Part shown: one piece after another, positions 63,324 through 64,000 of the stretch | How positions within the stretch are numbered: position 1 is the stretch's first letter | Layout: the number at the start of each line of letters is the position of its first letter | Position numbers and translations under genes: made by a program | Notes under the pieces: generated by a model | Told to the model about the DNA's origin: nothing | What the model saw: the letters and a program-made list of their open reading frames with translations, nothing else | Databases searched by the model: none | Source: a bacterium 336/3 | GTDB taxonomy: Bacteria > Bacteroidota > Bacteroidia > Cytophagales > Thermonemataceae | Direction: 5' to 3' | Assembly: GCA_001281695.1 (NCBI GenBank) | Contig: LJIE01000003.1 | Span: 56,459-120,458 of the forward strand | DNA: 64,000 nucleotides

Positions 63324-64000
63324 TTAACAGGGGTAACTGTTGTTTTTCTTTTTAAGGTCGTTCAATTTTTTGTTTAATAGTAATTTGTCATTATCAGTTT
63401 TTGCTTTTTGTTGTGCCATTTCAAAATAAGAAATAGCTTTTGCATTGTCAATGTCTGTATGTAAATAACCAAGCAAGGAAAAGTAAAAATGATTATCAGT
63501 TAGATTTAATTTTTCTGCCTCTATAATTGCAGTTTGTTTACCCCTTACTTGTGCCAACGCATAAGTTCTGTTTAGTGCTGTTATTGGTGAATATTCAATT
63601 ACCAAAAGTTGATTATAGGCTTGTAAAATATGGTCCCACTTTTTTGGGTTTTCAATTTTGCTACTATGCCAATAGGCAATGTTTGCCTCTAAATGATATT
63701 TGCTTAATTCATTACCTTGGGCACTTTGTATTAAATAAAAATTTCCTTTTGCAATTAGTTCTTCGTTCCATAAATTTTTATCTTGTTGGTCATACAAAAT
63801 TGGTTCTCCTATTTGATTGGTTCTTGCTTCAAAACGTGAAGAGTGAAAGCACATTAAAGCCATTAAAGCGTTTACGATGGGTTTGTTTGTTGTTTCATTT
63901 TCTATCAAAAAATAATTTAAACGCATTGCTTCCAAACACAATTCTTTTCGCAAATGAGTTTTCTGTGTACTTGAATGATAACCTTCATTAAAAAGCAAGT
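63324..64000 (-). CDS. ECF sigma factor, SigJ/DUF6596 type, 5' end beyond window
   Basis: 225 codons of the C-terminal part remain, open to the right edge. The text reads LLFNEGYHSSTQK, LCLEAMRLNYFLIENETTNK, ALMALMCFHSSRFEARTNQI, then QAYNQLLVIEYSPITALNRT and TPR-like repeats to the end. This is the C-terminal extension of RNA polymerase sigma factors of the DUF6596 (sigma-41) family; the sigma-2/sigma-4 domains lie outside the window. These usually adjoin a YCII-domain gene. Terminated by the 100-bp repeat. Confidence 0.85.
   Translation of the reverse strand, partial: LLFNEGYHSSTQKTHLRKELCLEAMRLNYFLIENETTNKPIVNALMALMCFHSSRFEARTNQIGEPILYDQQDKNLWNEELIAKGNFYLIQSAQGNELSKYHLEANIAYWHSSKIENPKKWDHILQAYNQLLVIEYSPITALNRTYALAQVRGKQTAIIEAEKLNLTDNHFYFSLLGYLHTDIDNAKAISYFEMAQQKAKTDNDKLLLNKKLNDLKKKNNSYPC

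Noticed and set aside
1..64000. CRISPR array, rRNA genes, complete tRNA genes
   Set aside because: No regularly spaced repeats, no rRNA-like conserved stretches and no complete cloverleaf could be found by eye; the 13043 fragment is only a 3' end.

Overview
This is a low-G+C chromosomal segment from a member of the Bacteroidota, most likely the Cytophagales. The evidence is two secreted proteins with type IX secretion (T9SS) C-terminal sorting domains (9877-12795 and 32626-34782), Bacteroidota-type TAnnTTTG promoter boxes, HxlR, AraC and Crp regulators of Bacteroidota type, and the gene families present. No rRNA, complete tRNA or CRISPR array is visible.

Layout. 1-5664: a two-gene operon for an outer-membrane beta-barrel and a very large secreted protein that runs off the left edge. 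6107-9773: a YhcG-type PDDEXK nuclease, then a plasmid-like patch (zinc-finger/coiled-coil protein behind two identical 15-bp palindromes, a BfmA-like protein without a clear start, a small DNA-binding-like protein). 9877-12795: a T9SS cargo protein. 13281-31918: a long stress-response island. Its intact genes include a PA2169-type four-helix protein, a hydrolase, a PPOX-fold protein, a Ca2+-type P-ATPase, SOUL and lipocalin proteins, a triple-BON protein, a cupin, an AraC regulator, a CsbD-like protein, a DUF892 protein, a GAF histidine kinase, a DUF2231-like protein and a quinone reductase. Mixed among them are many decayed genes: a SpoIIAA-like protein, DUF4142, Dps, Mn catalase, a second DUF892, two GNATs and a P-ATPase N-terminus. 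An intact IS5-family element (24361-25266) and IS3/IS1182 remnants lie inside it. 32626-39986: a second T9SS cargo protein, a patch of cassette-like small genes with IS1182 fragments, a MITE-like element and long palindromes, and a secreted TPR-CHAT protease.

40216-50566: a complete potassium-uptake module on the minus strand. An NtrC-type response regulator is followed, after a terminator, by a DUF7674-like gene, a 27-codon ORF, kdpF, kdpA, kdpB, kdpC, a porin, a free-standing KdpD sensor protein and a separate membrane histidine kinase. Low external K+ is probably sensed by the split KdpD/kinase pair and answered by the NtrC-like regulator in place of KdpE. 50806-56270: acquired genes (four-TM protein, ester-cyclase-like protein, HxlR regulator, serine hydrolase with TPRs, SDR, Crp regulator) with palindromes and two integrase 3'-end remnants between them. 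56694-62997: a tripartite RND efflux operon with a perfect 18-bp palindrome just upstream of its first gene. 63324-64000: the C-terminal part of an ECF sigma factor.

The most interesting structure beyond ordinary genes is how the accessory genes are packaged. Single genes are separated by long imperfect hairpins resembling integron attC sites. Insertion-sequence ends carrying TGTTGCACAACT abut several of these hairpins. A 100-bp terminator repeat with compensatory changes occurs just downstream of two unrelated genes. Two integrase 3' remnants in direct orientation flank one gene. No recombinase gene that could move cassettes is intact in the window.
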